From positions 1 to 41,431 of the forward strand of contig JAIPFF010000050.1 of NCBI GenBank assembly GCA_021736785.1: a stretch of DNA of 41,431 nucleotides. Reading direction: 5' to 3'. Below, piece by piece: positions 16,865 through 25,323 of the stretch (position 1 is its first letter; the number at the start of each line of letters is the position of its first letter). Under the pieces are notes generated by a model. It ran no database searches. It saw only the letters and a list, made by a program, of their open reading frames with translations, and was not told the DNA's origin. Both the position numbers and the translations under genes were made by a program. This stretch comes from Thiohalocapsa sp. Its GTDB lineage: Bacteria; Pseudomonadota; Gammaproteobacteria; Chromatiales; Chromatiaceae.

Positions 16865-19564
16865 TTAACCGGCGCCCCTGGGCCGCAACCGCTTTTCCAG
16901 CCCCATCACCGCGTAGATGGCCAGCCCCACCGCGAGGACCGCGACCCAATAGCCGGCGGAGATCGGCGCCGTGTGGAACAGGCGGTTCATGATGGGGAGG
17001 TAGGTGAAGGCCAGCTGCACCGCGGCCATGGCAGCGATACCGGCCCACACCCAGGGGTTGCTGAAGACCCCGATGCGGAACATGGACCAGCGCAAGGAGC
17101 GGCAGTTGAGCAGGTAGAAGGACTGCCCGACGGCGAACACGTTCACCGCCACGGTGCGCGCCTGCTCGACGCTGGCACCCTGGCTCAGGGCCCATTCGAA
17201 CAGACCGAAGGCGCCCGCGAGCAGCATCAGCCCCACCAGCAGGATGCGTTGCAGCAGCACCGCGTCCAAGATAGGCGATCCGGGGGGCCGCGGGGGACGA
17301 TCCATCAGGCCCGGCTCCTTGGGCTCGAAGGCCAGGGTGAGCCCGAGCAGGACCGCGGTGGTCATGTTGATCCAAAGGGCCTGCACCGGTAGCACCGGGA
17401 GCGGCTGGGCGAGCAGCACCGCCACCAGGATGACCAGCCCCTGCCCGGCGTTGGTGGGGAGGATCCAGGTAATGAACTTGGTGAGATTATCGAACACGCC
17501 GCGGCCCTCTTCCACCGCGGCTTCGATGGTGGCGAAGTTGTCGTCGGTCAGCACCATATCGGACGCTTCCTTGGCCACCTCGGTCCCGGCCAGGCCCATG
17601 GCCAGCCCGATGTCGGCCCGGCGCAGGGCCGGGGCGTCGTTGACCCCGTCACCGGTCATGGCGACGACGGCACCCCGGGCCTGAATCGCCTCGACCAGTC
17701 GCAGCTTTTGCTCCGGGGTAACGCGGGCGAAAACGGCAGTCTCCGCCGCGGCGTCGATCAGGTCGTCGTCGTGCAGCTCGGCCAGCTCGCGGCCGGTGAG
17801 CGCCGCCGGCAGAGCCCGCTGCCCCGTCCGCTCCCCCAGGCCGATCTGTGCTGCGATGGCGGCGGCGGTCAGCGCATGATCGCCGGTGATCATCTTCACC
17901 GAGATGCCTGCCCGGCGACAGGCCGCGACCGCCCGCACCGCCTCGACCCGCGGCGGGTCGATCATGCCCTGCAGGCCGAGAAAGGTGAGTCCGCTCGCCA
18001 GATCGGGATGGTCGATGGCGCTGCGCCCCCCACCGTCCACGCGGGCAAAGGCCAGCACCCGCAGGCCTTGGGCGGCCAGTGCCTCGACCCGAACGCGGAC
18101 CTCTTCCGGATCCAAAGAGACCACCGTGCCGTCTTGAGCCAGGGCCGAGTCGCAGCGCGACAACAGCGCCTCCACGGAGCCTTTCAGGTACACCATGGGG
18201 CTCGTTCCGTCGTGGAGCGAGGCCATGTACTGGTGCTCGGATTCGAAGGGAATGGCGTCCAGGCGCGGGGCCCGGCCGTGCTCGGCAGCGGCGTCGAGCC
18301 CGGCCTTGGCCGCCGCGGTCAGCAGGGCCCCCTCGGTCGGGTCGCCGTCGATGCGCCAGAGACCGCCGTCCTCGCGCAGCCCCGAGTCGTTACAGAGGAG
18401 ACCGGCCCGGAGCAGCTCCGCCAGCGCCGGCCGCGCATCGAGCTCCACCCGGGCGCCATCCGCCGTCAGCTCCCCCTCCGGCGCATAGCCCACGCCACTC
18501 AGGGCATATTCGTCGTCCGGCACCCAAAGGCGCTGGACCGTCATCTCGTTGCGGGTCAGAGTGCCCGTCTTGTCGGAGCAGATCACGGTGGTGCTGCCCA
18601 AGGTCTCCACCGCCGGCAGCCGCCGGATGATGGCGTGGCGACGGGCCATGCGCGCCACCCCGATGGCGAGCGTGACGGTCAGCACTGCCGGCAGTCCCTC
18701 CGGGATCATGGCCACCGCGAGCGCCACCGCCGCCATGAACATGTCGACCCAGGACTCGCCGTGCAGCAGGCCGATCATGAAGGTGAGCGCGGCCAGCGCC
18801 AGGATGCCGTAGAGCAGCAGGCGGCTGAACTGGCCGATCTGCCGCGTGAGCGGGGTCTCCAGCGGAGACGCCCCGGCGATCAGCTCGGAGATGCGTCCGA
18901 CTTCGGTGTTGTCGCCGGTGGCGGTGACGAGTCCGGAGGCGGTGCCGAAGGTGACGAACGTGGAGGAATAGGCCATGTTGGCCCGGTCCGCCAGCGTGGT
19001 GTCGTGGTCCAACACGGCCGCCCGTTTTTCCACCGCCACCGACTCCCCGGTCAGCGCCGACTCGTCCACCCTGAGATTCCGCACCCGGAGCAGACGCAGA
19101 TCCGCCGGCACCTTGTCCCCGGAAGCGAGCTGCACAAGGTCACCGGGCACCAGTTCCCGGGCGTCGACACGGCGGCGCTCGCCGGCACGCACCACTGTGG
19201 CCTCGGTGGTCAGGGAGCGCGACAGGGCGTCCAAGGCGCTGGCGGCCTTGCTCTCCTGTACGAAGCCGATGATGGCGTTGAGCAGCACCACCCCGAAGAT
19301 CACCCCGGCGTCCACGTAGCCCCCGAGGGCGAGCTTCACCAGGATCGCCGCCAGCAGCACGTAGACCAGGGCTTGGTTGAACTGATCCAGGAAGCGCAGC
19401 AGGGGTCCGCGGCCCTTGCGCGGCGTGAGCGCGTTCGGGCCGAAGCGCCGCTGCCGCTCTTCGGCCTCGAGCCGATCGAGACCGCGCTCGGCATCCGCGT
19501 CGAGAAAATCGGCCACCTCCGCCTCGGGAAGGTGGTGCCAGTGCCTGTCCATCAGGTCCTGCAT
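16865..19564 (-). CDS. P2-type cation-transporting ATPase
   Basis: 899-aa P-type ATPase of the inner membrane, in the Ca2+-ATPase/PMA1-like group. Order: N-terminal cation-ATPase domain (HWHHLPEAEVADFLD onward), actuator domain with TGES, M4 with IPEGLPA (Glu289), phosphorylation motif DKTGTLT (Asp331), nucleotide-binding domain, hinge GDGVNDAPAL, then six C-terminal membrane segments. It couples ATP hydrolysis to cation transport. The ion is doubtful: against SERCA, M5 has Gln708 where Glu771 should be, and M6 has Asn733 and Thr736 but Ala737 in place of Asp800. GGAGG seven bases before ATG 19564 decides this start over 19606. It is convergent with the secreted-protein cassette. Confidence 0.9.
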   Translation of the reverse strand: MQDLMDRHWHHLPEAEVADFLDADAERGLDRLEAEERQRRFGPNALTPRKGRGPLLRFLDQFNQALVYVLLAAILVKLALGGYVDAGVIFGVVLLNAIIGFVQESKAASALDALSRSLTTEATVVRAGERRRVDARELVPGDLVQLASGDKVPADLRLLRVRNLRVDESALTGESVAVEKRAAVLDHDTTLADRANMAYSSTFVTFGTASGLVTATGDNTEVGRISELIAGASPLETPLTRQIGQFSRLLLYGILALAALTFMIGLLHGESWVDMFMAAVALAVAMIPEGLPAVLTVTLAIGVARMARRHAIIRRLPAVETLGSTTVICSDKTGTLTRNEMTVQRLWVPDDEYALSGVGYAPEGELTADGARVELDARPALAELLRAGLLCNDSGLREDGGLWRIDGDPTEGALLTAAAKAGLDAAAEHGRAPRLDAIPFESEHQYMASLHDGTSPMVYLKGSVEALLSRCDSALAQDGTVVSLDPEEVRVRVEALAAQGLRVLAFARVDGGGRSAIDHPDLASGLTFLGLQGMIDPPRVEAVRAVAACRRAGISVKMITGDHALTAAAIAAQIGLGERTGQRALPAALTGRELAELHDDDLIDAAAETAVFARVTPEQKLRLVEAIQARGAVVAMTGDGVNDAPALRRADIGLAMGLAGTEVAKEASDMVLTDDNFATIEAAVEEGRGVFDNLTKFITWILPTNAGQGLVILVAVLLAQPLPVLPVQALWINMTTAVLLGLTLAFEPKEPGLMDRPPRPPGSPILDAVLLQRILLVGLMLLAGAFGLFEWALSQGASVEQARTVAVNVFAVGQSFYLLNCRSLRWSMFRIGVFSNPWVWAGIAAMAAVQLAFTYLPIMNRLFHTAPISAGYWVAVLAVGLAIYAVMGLEKRLRPRGAG

Positions 19565-20153
19565 CGAAATGCCTCCGGGAGCGAACGAAATGTGGGAGTG
19601 AGCCAAATGCCCGCCGGCAGCGCCGCGCGGCCGAGGAGGGGGCGCGTCGGCGCAGCGCCGTCGGTACGATCAGCGCCGTCGGTCAGGCCGGGGGAGCGGA
19701 TAGCCGGTGGGAGGGGTCCGTGACGGGGGAGCATTGACCTCATGCAATAGGCTGTGGAGTTTGGGACAAGCTAGACCCGCCGACATCTGTTTTGCCGGCG
19801 CCCGACCATCGAAAAAAACGAATCCGGTTAAGGGTAACCCAACGCGGCCGCCTCCGGGTTTGCGGAGCAGGCGGCAGCCGGCAATGGCAAGCCACGTGAA
19901 GCCGGACGAGACTACCGCGACGTCCACCAGATCGCCCGACCGCTCCTCGCCCGGCGCAGACGCCGCAACGGCCACCGATTCAAAGACGGAGAATGCCGCT
20001 GATCCCATGCGCCCATCGGGCTCGAAACTCGGCATTTCCGTAAACGGCGCCGATCGGTCGGCGGCGGTTGCGCTTAGCATATCGGTCATCTTGCTGCGCT
20101 AAGCTTGGTCGCCACCATAGCGCTTTCCCACCATGCGACGATGGAGAACCGAC
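19565..20153. other. Long intergenic stretch
   Basis: About 590 bp between the ATPase gene (-) and the glyoxalase-fold gene (+). A 139-aa minus frame (19670-20089) contains a hydrophobic stretch near VDVAVVSSGFTWLAIAG but has no ribosome site and a repetitive tail; I do not call it. No other feature seen. Confidence 0.3.
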
Positions 20154-20531
20154 ATGAGCAACATCGAGAATCCGGTTGGCTGGTTCGAGATCCCGGTGAC
20201 CGACCTGACGCGCGCGAGGGCCTTTTACGAAGCGGTGCTGGACACGCGGCTCGACGAGCACGAAATGGGCTCCGCGAAGATGGCCTGGTTTCCGATGAGC
20301 GAGACGGCGATGGGTGCCGCCGGCAGTCTCGTTGCCTGTGAAGGCTATACGCCTTCCGCCCACGGCGTCATTGTCTACTTCTCCGCGCCGGACCTGGATG
20401 CGGCCATCAAGCGCGTGGGCGCAAACGGCGGCACCGTCTTGCAGGGACGCACCGGCATCGGCGAGTACGGCTACTACGCGCTGGTGCAGGACACCGAAGG
20501 CAACCGGATCGGGCTCCACAGCAGGCAGTGA
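20154..20531 (+). CDS. VOC family (glyoxalase-fold) protein
   Basis: 125-aa protein of the vicinal oxygen chelate superfamily. It begins with the usual pattern (GWFEIPVTDLTRARAFYEAV) and ends with VQDTEGNRIGLHS, giving the two beta-alpha-beta-beta-beta halves. His71 (AHGVIVYF) and Glu114 (DTEGN) are candidate metal or substrate contacts. Members include glyoxalases, dioxygenases and drug-binding proteins; this one resembles small uncharacterised members of the PhnB/YdcJ-like type, and no substrate can be named. GGAGA seven bases before ATG 20154 fixes the start. Confidence 0.85.
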   Translation: MSNIENPVGWFEIPVTDLTRARAFYEAVLDTRLDEHEMGSAKMAWFPMSETAMGAAGSLVACEGYTPSAHGVIVYFSAPDLDAAIKRVGANGGTVLQGRTGIGEYGYYALVQDTEGNRIGLHSRQ

Positions 20532-20589
20532 CCGGCGCCCCAGCCCCGGCATCTCCCGGATCCCGGCGGGCGCCCCGCGCCGAAGCCAG

Positions 20590-21008
20590 ACGCCGGGAGT
20601 CTGCGGCACGCCGCGGACGGATCTTCGGTGTCGGCGCGGGATTACGTCCGGGCTGAAGCCCAGACTCCCAAGAGCGCCGAGAGTCTGCGGCACGCCGCGG
20701 ACGGATCGCCGCTGCCGGCGCGGGATTACGTCCGGGCTGAAGCCCAGACTCCCTGAGAGCGCCGGGAGTCTGCGGCTCGCCGCGGACGGATCTTCGGTGT
20801 CGGCGCGGGATTACGTCCGGGCTGAAGCCCAGACTCCCAAGAGCGCCGGGAGTCTGCGGCACGCCGCGGACGGATCGCCGCTGCCGGCGCGGGATTACGT
20901 CCGGGCTGAAGTCCAGACTCCCAAGAGCGCCGGGAGTCTGCGGCACGCCGCGGACGGATCTTCGGTGTCGGCGCGGGATTACGTCCGGGCTGAAGCCCAG
21001 ACTCCCGA
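20590..21008. repeat. Array of five 84-85 bp repeats, ABABA
   Basis: Units begin with GAGTCTGCGG at 20597, 20681, 20766, 20850 and 20934. Two versions alternate: A has ATCTTCGGTGTCGG and B has ATCGCCGCTGCCGG at the same place, giving A-B-A-B-A. Each unit contains the hairpin GGGCTGAAGCCC and, across the unit border, GACTCCC/GGGAGTC arms, so a transcript could fold into a series of stem-loops. The array fills the gap between the VOC gene and the DUF5335-like gene. It looks like an expanded REP/BIME-like intergenic element rather than coding sequence, although open frames run through it on both strands. Confidence 0.88.
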
Positions 21009-21141
21009 GAAAGCGCGGCGTGCAGGGGGCCGCAACGGCAACGCCCGGCGCGGCAATCACGGTTCGACTTCAGAACGCACGGGGCGCCCCCTCGGCATGG
21101 AGACTGCTTCATACGGACAAAAACCGTTGGAGCCAATCACC

Positions 21142-21561
21142 ATGCCGCATATCGACATCCAGAATCCAGGTTCTTCCCGACCCGAGCGCGTGGCGCATAC
21201 CGAACCCGTAATGCCCGCCAACTGGCCCGCGGCCTGCACCGAGTTCGCTCGCGCCTACCATGGCCGATCAGTGCGGGTGCTGACGCTGCCCACCCCGGCA
21301 GCCGCGCGCGGCGACATCACCGACGCCCGGCAGATCGCAGCCGGCGTAATGCTCGACGACATAGCCGCCGTCGCCGCCATGCCACTGCCGAATATCGACA
21401 TCCGTATCCGCGAGGGTGAGGTTCACAGCACCGTACAACGGGTGGAGCGGCCGGAGAACGTGGCCCTCGAGAAGGCCGCTGACGGCGCGTTGCTCGGCCT
21501 GCGCATCGACGACACGGACGGCGTAACGACCCTGGTGAGATCAGACGACAATCCGCGGTAG
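21142..21561 (+). CDS. DUF5335-like protein
   Basis: 139-aa soluble protein. The pattern NWPAACTEFARAYHGRSVRV, a central LDDIAAVAAM and a closing VTTLVRSDD resemble the DUF5335 family, whose function is unknown. The upstream part of the frame runs through the repeat array and is not coding. ATG 21142 is preferred because GGAG lies about nine bases before it; an ATG at 21097 is the alternative. Followed after 160 bp by zupT on the same strand. Confidence 0.65.
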   Translation: MPHIDIQNPGSSRPERVAHTEPVMPANWPAACTEFARAYHGRSVRVLTLPTPAAARGDITDARQIAAGVMLDDIAAVAAMPLPNIDIRIREGEVHSTVQRVERPENVALEKAADGALLGLRIDDTDGVTTLVRSDDNPR

Positions 21562-21720
21562 GCAGAGCAACGCGCAGCGTGCCCGGCATGGCGTGAAGCG
21601 AAAGGCTCGAAAGCCGCGCCCCCCGATCATGTCGCCTGCAGGATCGGGCTCACCGGGCGCCGATAACGCGTGCTCGACGCCGGGCATCTTCCCGAAGCCT
21701 CCCCGCGGAGACCGACACCG

Positions 21721-22521
21721 ATGAATCCGGACAATATCGGCCCGGCCCTGCTGCTGACGCTGTTGGCCGGCCTGGCGACAACCATCGGCAGCGCGATCGC
21801 TTTCTTTGCCCGTCGCACCGACACCCGCTTTCTCGCCGTCTCGCTGGGCTTTTCGGCGGGCGTCATGATCTATGTCTCCTTCGTGGAGTTGCTGCCGGCG
21901 GGGCGCGACGCGTTGACGGGCACGCTGCCTTGGCCCGAGACCATCGCCGTCGCCGCCTTCTTCGTCGCAATCCTGCTGGTCGCCGTCCTCGACCGGCAGA
22001 TACCGCTGGGCTACAACCCCCACGAGATGCGGGTGCCGGACGACACCGAGGTGCCCGCGCCCGCACACCGGCAACACTTGCTGCGCGCCGGTCTGCTGAC
22101 AGCCGCCGCCATCGCGCTGCACAACTTACCGGAGGGGTTCGCGACCTTCCTGACCGCGATACACGACATAGGACTTGGACTGCCGGTCGCCATCGCCGTC
22201 GGCATCCACAACATTCCCGAAGGCATCGCGGTCTCGATACCGATCTACTTCGCGACCGGACGCCGCGGCCTCGCGTTCGGCCTCTCGGCGCTATCGGGCA
22301 TGTCCGAGCCGCTCGGCGCACTGATAGGCCTGCTACTGCTGGCCGGCGTCTGGTCCTCGGCGGTGCTCGGCATCTCCCTGGCTGTCGTCGCCGGCATCAT
22401 GGTCTTCATTGCCTTCGATGTACTGCTTCCTTCCGCCGAGACCTACGGCGAGCACCACGCGACCGTCTATGCGCTGATCGCCGGCATGGCGATCATGGCG
22501 CTGAGCCTTGTCTGGCTCTGA
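21721..22521 (+). CDS. zupT: ZIP family zinc transporter ZupT
   Basis: 266-aa inner-membrane permease of the ZIP family, importing Zn2+ and possibly Fe2+, Mn2+ or Co2+. Eight membrane segments are expected. The metal-binding segments are clear: LHNLPEGFATF in the fourth and IHNIPEGIAVSIPIYFATG in the fifth, followed by SALSGMSEPLGALIG. No long His-rich loop is present. A GGAG ten bases before ATG 21721 and the family's usual length (about 260) support this start. Confidence 0.92.
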   Translation: MNPDNIGPALLLTLLAGLATTIGSAIAFFARRTDTRFLAVSLGFSAGVMIYVSFVELLPAGRDALTGTLPWPETIAVAAFFVAILLVAVLDRQIPLGYNPHEMRVPDDTEVPAPAHRQHLLRAGLLTAAAIALHNLPEGFATFLTAIHDIGLGLPVAIAVGIHNIPEGIAVSIPIYFATGRRGLAFGLSALSGMSEPLGALIGLLLLAGVWSSAVLGISLAVVAGIMVFIAFDVLLPSAETYGEHHATVYALIAGMAIMALSLVWL

Positions 22522-22899
22522 AAACGCGTCGGACCAAATGCCCCCGCCATTGGTGCGAATGCCCCGACACCGCGCGTGCCGGCTCGTCCTCTGACCCTTG
22601 CCGCACCGATGCCGGCCGGACAGAGGTCCTGCCGGCGCTCCGGCAACGCCGGCTGCCGATAATCGAGCTTCGGCGGCATCCAGAACCAGGGCAACGCTCT
22701 ACAGTGACCGCGCAGGCACCGAACACTCGGCCGAGCCGCCGATGGCGCCCGCCGCCGCGGCTTTGCGCCGAGCGGCATCGGAGAGGCATTGAAGCAGCAG
22801 CTGCGATGAGGACCATATGTACTGGCGGCATGGTGTTTGCTCCGCGACCGCAAGCCTGCACCCTCACCCTACCCCCAAGCGGGAGGACGGAGATTCCCC
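22522..22899. other. Gene-free stretch before wrbA
   Basis: About 380 bp with Arg/Pro-rich random frames only. It presumably holds the wrbA promoter; no clear boxes or RNA gene were seen. Confidence 0.3.
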
Positions 22900-23517
22900 A
22901 TGCCAGCCAAGTTGTTGATCTTGTACTACAGCATGTACGGCCACGTGGAGAGCATGGCCCGCGCGGTGGCCGAGGGCGCCGGAACCGTCGAGGACGTCGA
23001 GCTTCAGATCAAGCGCGTGCCCGAGACGATGCCGGAAGACCAGGCCCGTGCAGCCGGTGCAAAGTTGGATCAGGATGCCGCGGTCGCCGATCCGGCAGAG
23101 CTCGGCGATTACGACGGCATCATCTTCGGCACGCCCACCCGCTTCGGCAATATGTGCGGCCAGATGCGAACCTTCCTGGACCAGACCGGTAACCATTGGA
23201 TGCAGGGTACGCTGATCGGCAAAGTCGGCAGCGTCTTCACATCCACGGCGTCGCAGCACGGCGGCCAAGAGACCACGCTGACTTCCTTCCATACGACGCT
23301 GTTACACCAGGGCATGGTCATCGTCGGCGTGCCCTACTCCTGTCGGGAGCTATTGAACATGGGCGAAATTACCGGCGGCACGCCCTATGGCGCGAGTACC
23401 ATGGCCGATGCCGACGGTAGCCGCCTGCCGTCTGCGAACGAGCTCGCCATCGCGCGTTTCCAGGGACGCCACGTTGCCCGGATCACAGGTGGGCTTGCGC
23501 GCAGCATGCGCAACTAA
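22900..23517 (+). CDS. wrbA: NAD(P)H:quinone oxidoreductase WrbA
   Basis: 205-aa flavodoxin-like enzyme that uses FMN and NAD(P)H for two-electron quinone reduction, protecting against oxidative stress. The start, [19 protein letters not shown], is the FMN phosphate loop; [21 protein letters not shown] and [13 protein letters not shown] are the other WrbA signatures. Length matches the family (about 200). A GGAGG/GGAGA region precedes ATG 22900. The stop is followed by GC-rich spacer and, on the other strand, a doubtful small acidic gene. Confidence 0.93.
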   Translation: MPAKLLILYYSMYGHVESMARAVAEGAGTVEDVELQIKRVPETMPEDQARAAGAKLDQDAAVADPAELGDYDGIIFGTPTRFGNMCGQMRTFLDQTGNHWMQGTLIGKVGSVFTSTASQHGGQETTLTSFHTTLLHQGMVIVGVPYSCRELLNMGEITGGTPYGASTMADADGSRLPSANELAIARFQGRHVARITGGLARSMRN

Positions 23518-23750
23518 CGCCGCCGCCGGCCGGCCCTCGAGGCCCCCGCCCGACCTGATGCTCGGTGCAGCCGGTGCTGTTGTCGGCGGTCTCCGGGAGG
23601 CCGGTGATCGCTGCGGCCGGCGCCGACAGCTGCCGGGATATCGGGCTCATCCCCGCTGTCGGTATCGCACTCCCCGGTATCGTGGTCGTACTCCCCGATA
23701 TCGATCCATTCTTGTTCGTCCTCGTCCCACTCGGTCAAGGCTGATTTCAT
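23514..23750 (-). CDS. Doubtful small acidic protein
   Basis: 78-aa frame. The first 40 residues are strongly acidic and protein-like ([20 protein letters not shown], then [16 protein letters not shown]), and GGAAG lies seven bases before ATG 23750. The second half is Arg/His-rich and looks like random translation, so either the frame shifts near residue 45 or this is not a gene. Its end overlaps the wrbA stop by four bases. Confidence 0.35.
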   Translation of the reverse strand: MKSALTEWDEDEQEWIDIGEYDHDTGECDTDSGDEPDIPAAVGAGRSDHRPPGDRRQQHRLHRASGRAGASRAGRRRR

Positions 23751-23991
23751 CGGCGCTTCCAGGGCGGCGTCACAAGGTCTTATTTTACTCTAAATACCTG
23801 ATAGAGTTAAGCAAAATGCTAGTGGAGAAGGTAGATGCCGCAGGCAGGCCGGGCCGATGAGACGACCATCCGAAATGCCGGTGAGCGCATGACCAGCACG
23901 GCGCCGGCTCAGCGCGGCGGCTATTTCTGCGGGGATGTCGCGACCGAGTATCTGCGGCGGAGACGTGGCACCGCGACGATCGGCGAGCGGA

Positions 23992-24036
23992 CAAAAAGAA
24001 AGCGGGCACCGATGAGACCACCGGTAGCCCGCTTTT
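23992..24036 (-). terminator. Terminator behind the tRNA-Lys remnant
   Basis: Arms AAAGCGGGC (23999-24007) and GCCCGCTTT (24027-24035) with a 19-nt loop; on the minus strand TTCTTTTTG follows. It sits about 45 bp past the CCA end of the tRNA remnant and is most simply the original terminator of that tRNA gene. On the plus strand it is followed by TTTGCTTTC and could work there too. Confidence 0.7.
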
Positions 24037-24079
24037 GCTTTCTGGTCAGCGGCTTGGAAGCCGGCAACTGACCTTGATA

Positions 24080-24128
24080 TGGTGCGCCCTGTTGGACTCG
24101 AACCAACGACCACCTGATTAAAAGTCAG
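24080..24128 (-). other. 3' half of tRNA-Lys(UUU): attachment site remnant
   Basis: The minus strand reads an anticodon arm CTGACTTTTAATCAG (anticodon TTT), a variable loop, a T-arm (GTTGGTTCGAGTCCAAC), the 3' acceptor strand and an encoded CCA. The matching 5' half (acceptor strand, D-arm) is absent: the bases before the anticodon stem have no D-arm and do not pair with the acceptor strand. This is what a tyrosine integrase leaves at the distal end of an element inserted in a tRNA 3' end, and an integrase gene starts 184 bp away. The intact tRNA copy should lie beyond the element, to the right. Confidence 0.82.
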
Positions 24129-24208
24129 ATTTACGCCTCCTGGCCAGAATCCCAGGAAGCCCCACAACGTTTTATTAAAGGTATTATTTCCCTTCATAAA
24201 CAATAATA

Positions 24209-24214
24209 TATAAT
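24209..24214 (+). promoter_or_regulatory. Possible -10 box in AT-rich patch
   Basis: A perfect TATAAT lies inside a markedly AT-rich stretch (about 24168-24218) 100 bp before the integrase start. No good -35 box is visible. The composition contrast marks imported DNA. Confidence 0.35.
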
Positions 24215-24311
24215 CTTAGACCTTCCAAAGCCGAACGATGTCGTCCGGATGCAGCCACCGTCAAACGGCTACCAAACGGCTACCAGATAGCTGCGGGGAG
24301 AGAGGTGAGTC

Positions 24312-24943
24312 ATGGTTACCGTAAAGGCGCTGCGGGCACTCGCCCCAAAGGTTTGGCTATCCGATGGAGGCGCTCGGGGCGCAGGGACCCTCGTGTTTCG
24401 TCGCACTGGTGGTGTCACCCGAGCGTACTTCCGGTACACCCAGCCTGACGGCTCCCGGCATGCCCTTCCGCTTGGACATTACGATGAGGAGGGTACCAAT
24501 GGTCTGACGCTGGCCCAGGCTCGCGCCAAGGCCGGAGAACTATCGAGGCTATACGTGTCGGGCGAAAAGGATTTGCGAGCCTACCTCAATGCGATGGAAA
24601 CGGAACGGCAGGCGGTCCTCGTAGCCGAAGCGGCAGCGCAAGCTGAAGCCGCGGCCCGAAAAGAGGCCGGGCAGCGATACACGCTGAGCGCACTCTGTGA
24701 CGTCTACGTTGCCGCTCTCGACACTCAAGGGAAGACAAAGAGTGCGCGTGATGTCCGCTCCTCCTTCAATGTCCATATCATGTCGCGGCATGCGGTACTC
24801 GCGCACACTCCTGCGAAAGACATCACGCCGCAGCAGGTCGCTGCAATGGTCCGTACTGTCCGCGAAGCCGGCAAGGAGAGGACCGCCGGCGTCCTCCGCA
24901 GCTACCTCCGCGCCGCCTATGCCCTGGCGATACGCGCCCCCTT
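24312..24943 (+). pseudogene. Truncated tyrosine-recombinase integrase
   Basis: The first 210 or so residues are a phage/island integrase: an N-terminal arm-binding region (GGVTRAYFRYTQPDGSRHALPLGHYD, shown in pieces along residues 33-58), a helical linker (about 86-120) and the start of the core-binding SAM-like domain (LSALCDVYVAAL to VLRSYLRAAYALAIRA). The frame stays open to 25364, but from about residue 209 the sequence is fragments of transposase genes read on the wrong strand. The whole catalytic domain (R-H-R-Y residues) is missing, so it cannot recombine. ATG 24312 has GGAGAGAGGTGA before it. It lies next to the tRNA-Lys remnant it presumably once used. Confidence 0.82.
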
Positions 24944-25056
24944 CACTCAGTGGCGCAGCCGCCGCGATCGTGCGCGGCGACGCGCACCGCAGCATCGAGC
25001 GAGAACCCGCTGTTCTCCCAGGCGAGCATTTCGCGGACGTCGTCACGCTCGATCAG
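24944..25056 (-). mobile_element. IS91-type transposase fragment
   Basis: Minus-strand translation gives LIERDDVREMLAWENSGFSL followed by DAAVRVAAHDRGG. This matches the conserved region of IS91/ISCR-type (Y2, rolling-circle) transposases that normally leads into HDRAGLERLLRYCARPPFA; here the frame breaks after HDRGG and stops. Only about 37 codons remain. It abuts the broken integrase on one side and an IS5-type fragment on the other. Confidence 0.65.
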
Positions 25057-25199
25057 CCGCGCTCCTTCTGGTGCACCTGCTCCAGCAGCCGGCGGAACAG
25101 ATCCAAAGGAATCTCCGCGGCCAGCCGTTCCAACGGAGCACCCATGCGGCTGATGCTCTCCAGGCGGCGGTCGATGTCGCAGAAACCGGGTTGCGGCAT
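25053..25199 (-). mobile_element. IS5-type transposase N-terminal fragment
   Basis: 48-codon frame starting MPQPGFCDIDRRLESISRMG and running to LLEQVHQKERG, then a stop. This is the typical N-terminus of IS5-group transposases (MxQPGFFD, LxxIAAEVPWxxFRPxLE, then KSNAGRKP), cut just before the conserved AGRKP. The cut point coincides with the start of the IS91-type fragment, which suggests successive insertion and deletion. No inverted terminal repeats could be recognised. Confidence 0.68.
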
Positions 25200-25323
25200 G
25201 GCTCTGGTTTCGTCAGTGTCCGACTCCTGCGATTTTACTCACGTCGCCTTCGGGGCGGGCAATTCTTCAAGGTGCCCTTCATTGCGCGCTCGGTGAGTGT
25301 ACGGACATCGAGTCGGTTACGCG

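Noticed and set aside
19670-20089. 139-aa minus-strand frame beside the ATPase gene
   Set aside because: A short hydrophobic stretch is present, but there is no ribosome site and the C-terminal half is low-complexity Pro/Arg sequence.
20590-21008. CRISPR array
   Set aside because: Units are contiguous and nearly identical along their whole length, without unique spacers, and no cas gene is near.
20314-21141. Long open frames through the 84-bp repeats on both strands
   Set aside because: The repeat length of 84 is a multiple of three and GC-rich DNA has few stops, so open frames are expected; the repeated peptide is Arg/Pro-rich without protein character.
24080-24165. Complete tRNA-Lys gene
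   Set aside because: No D-arm and no 5' acceptor strand able to pair with the 3' strand; only the 3' half is present.
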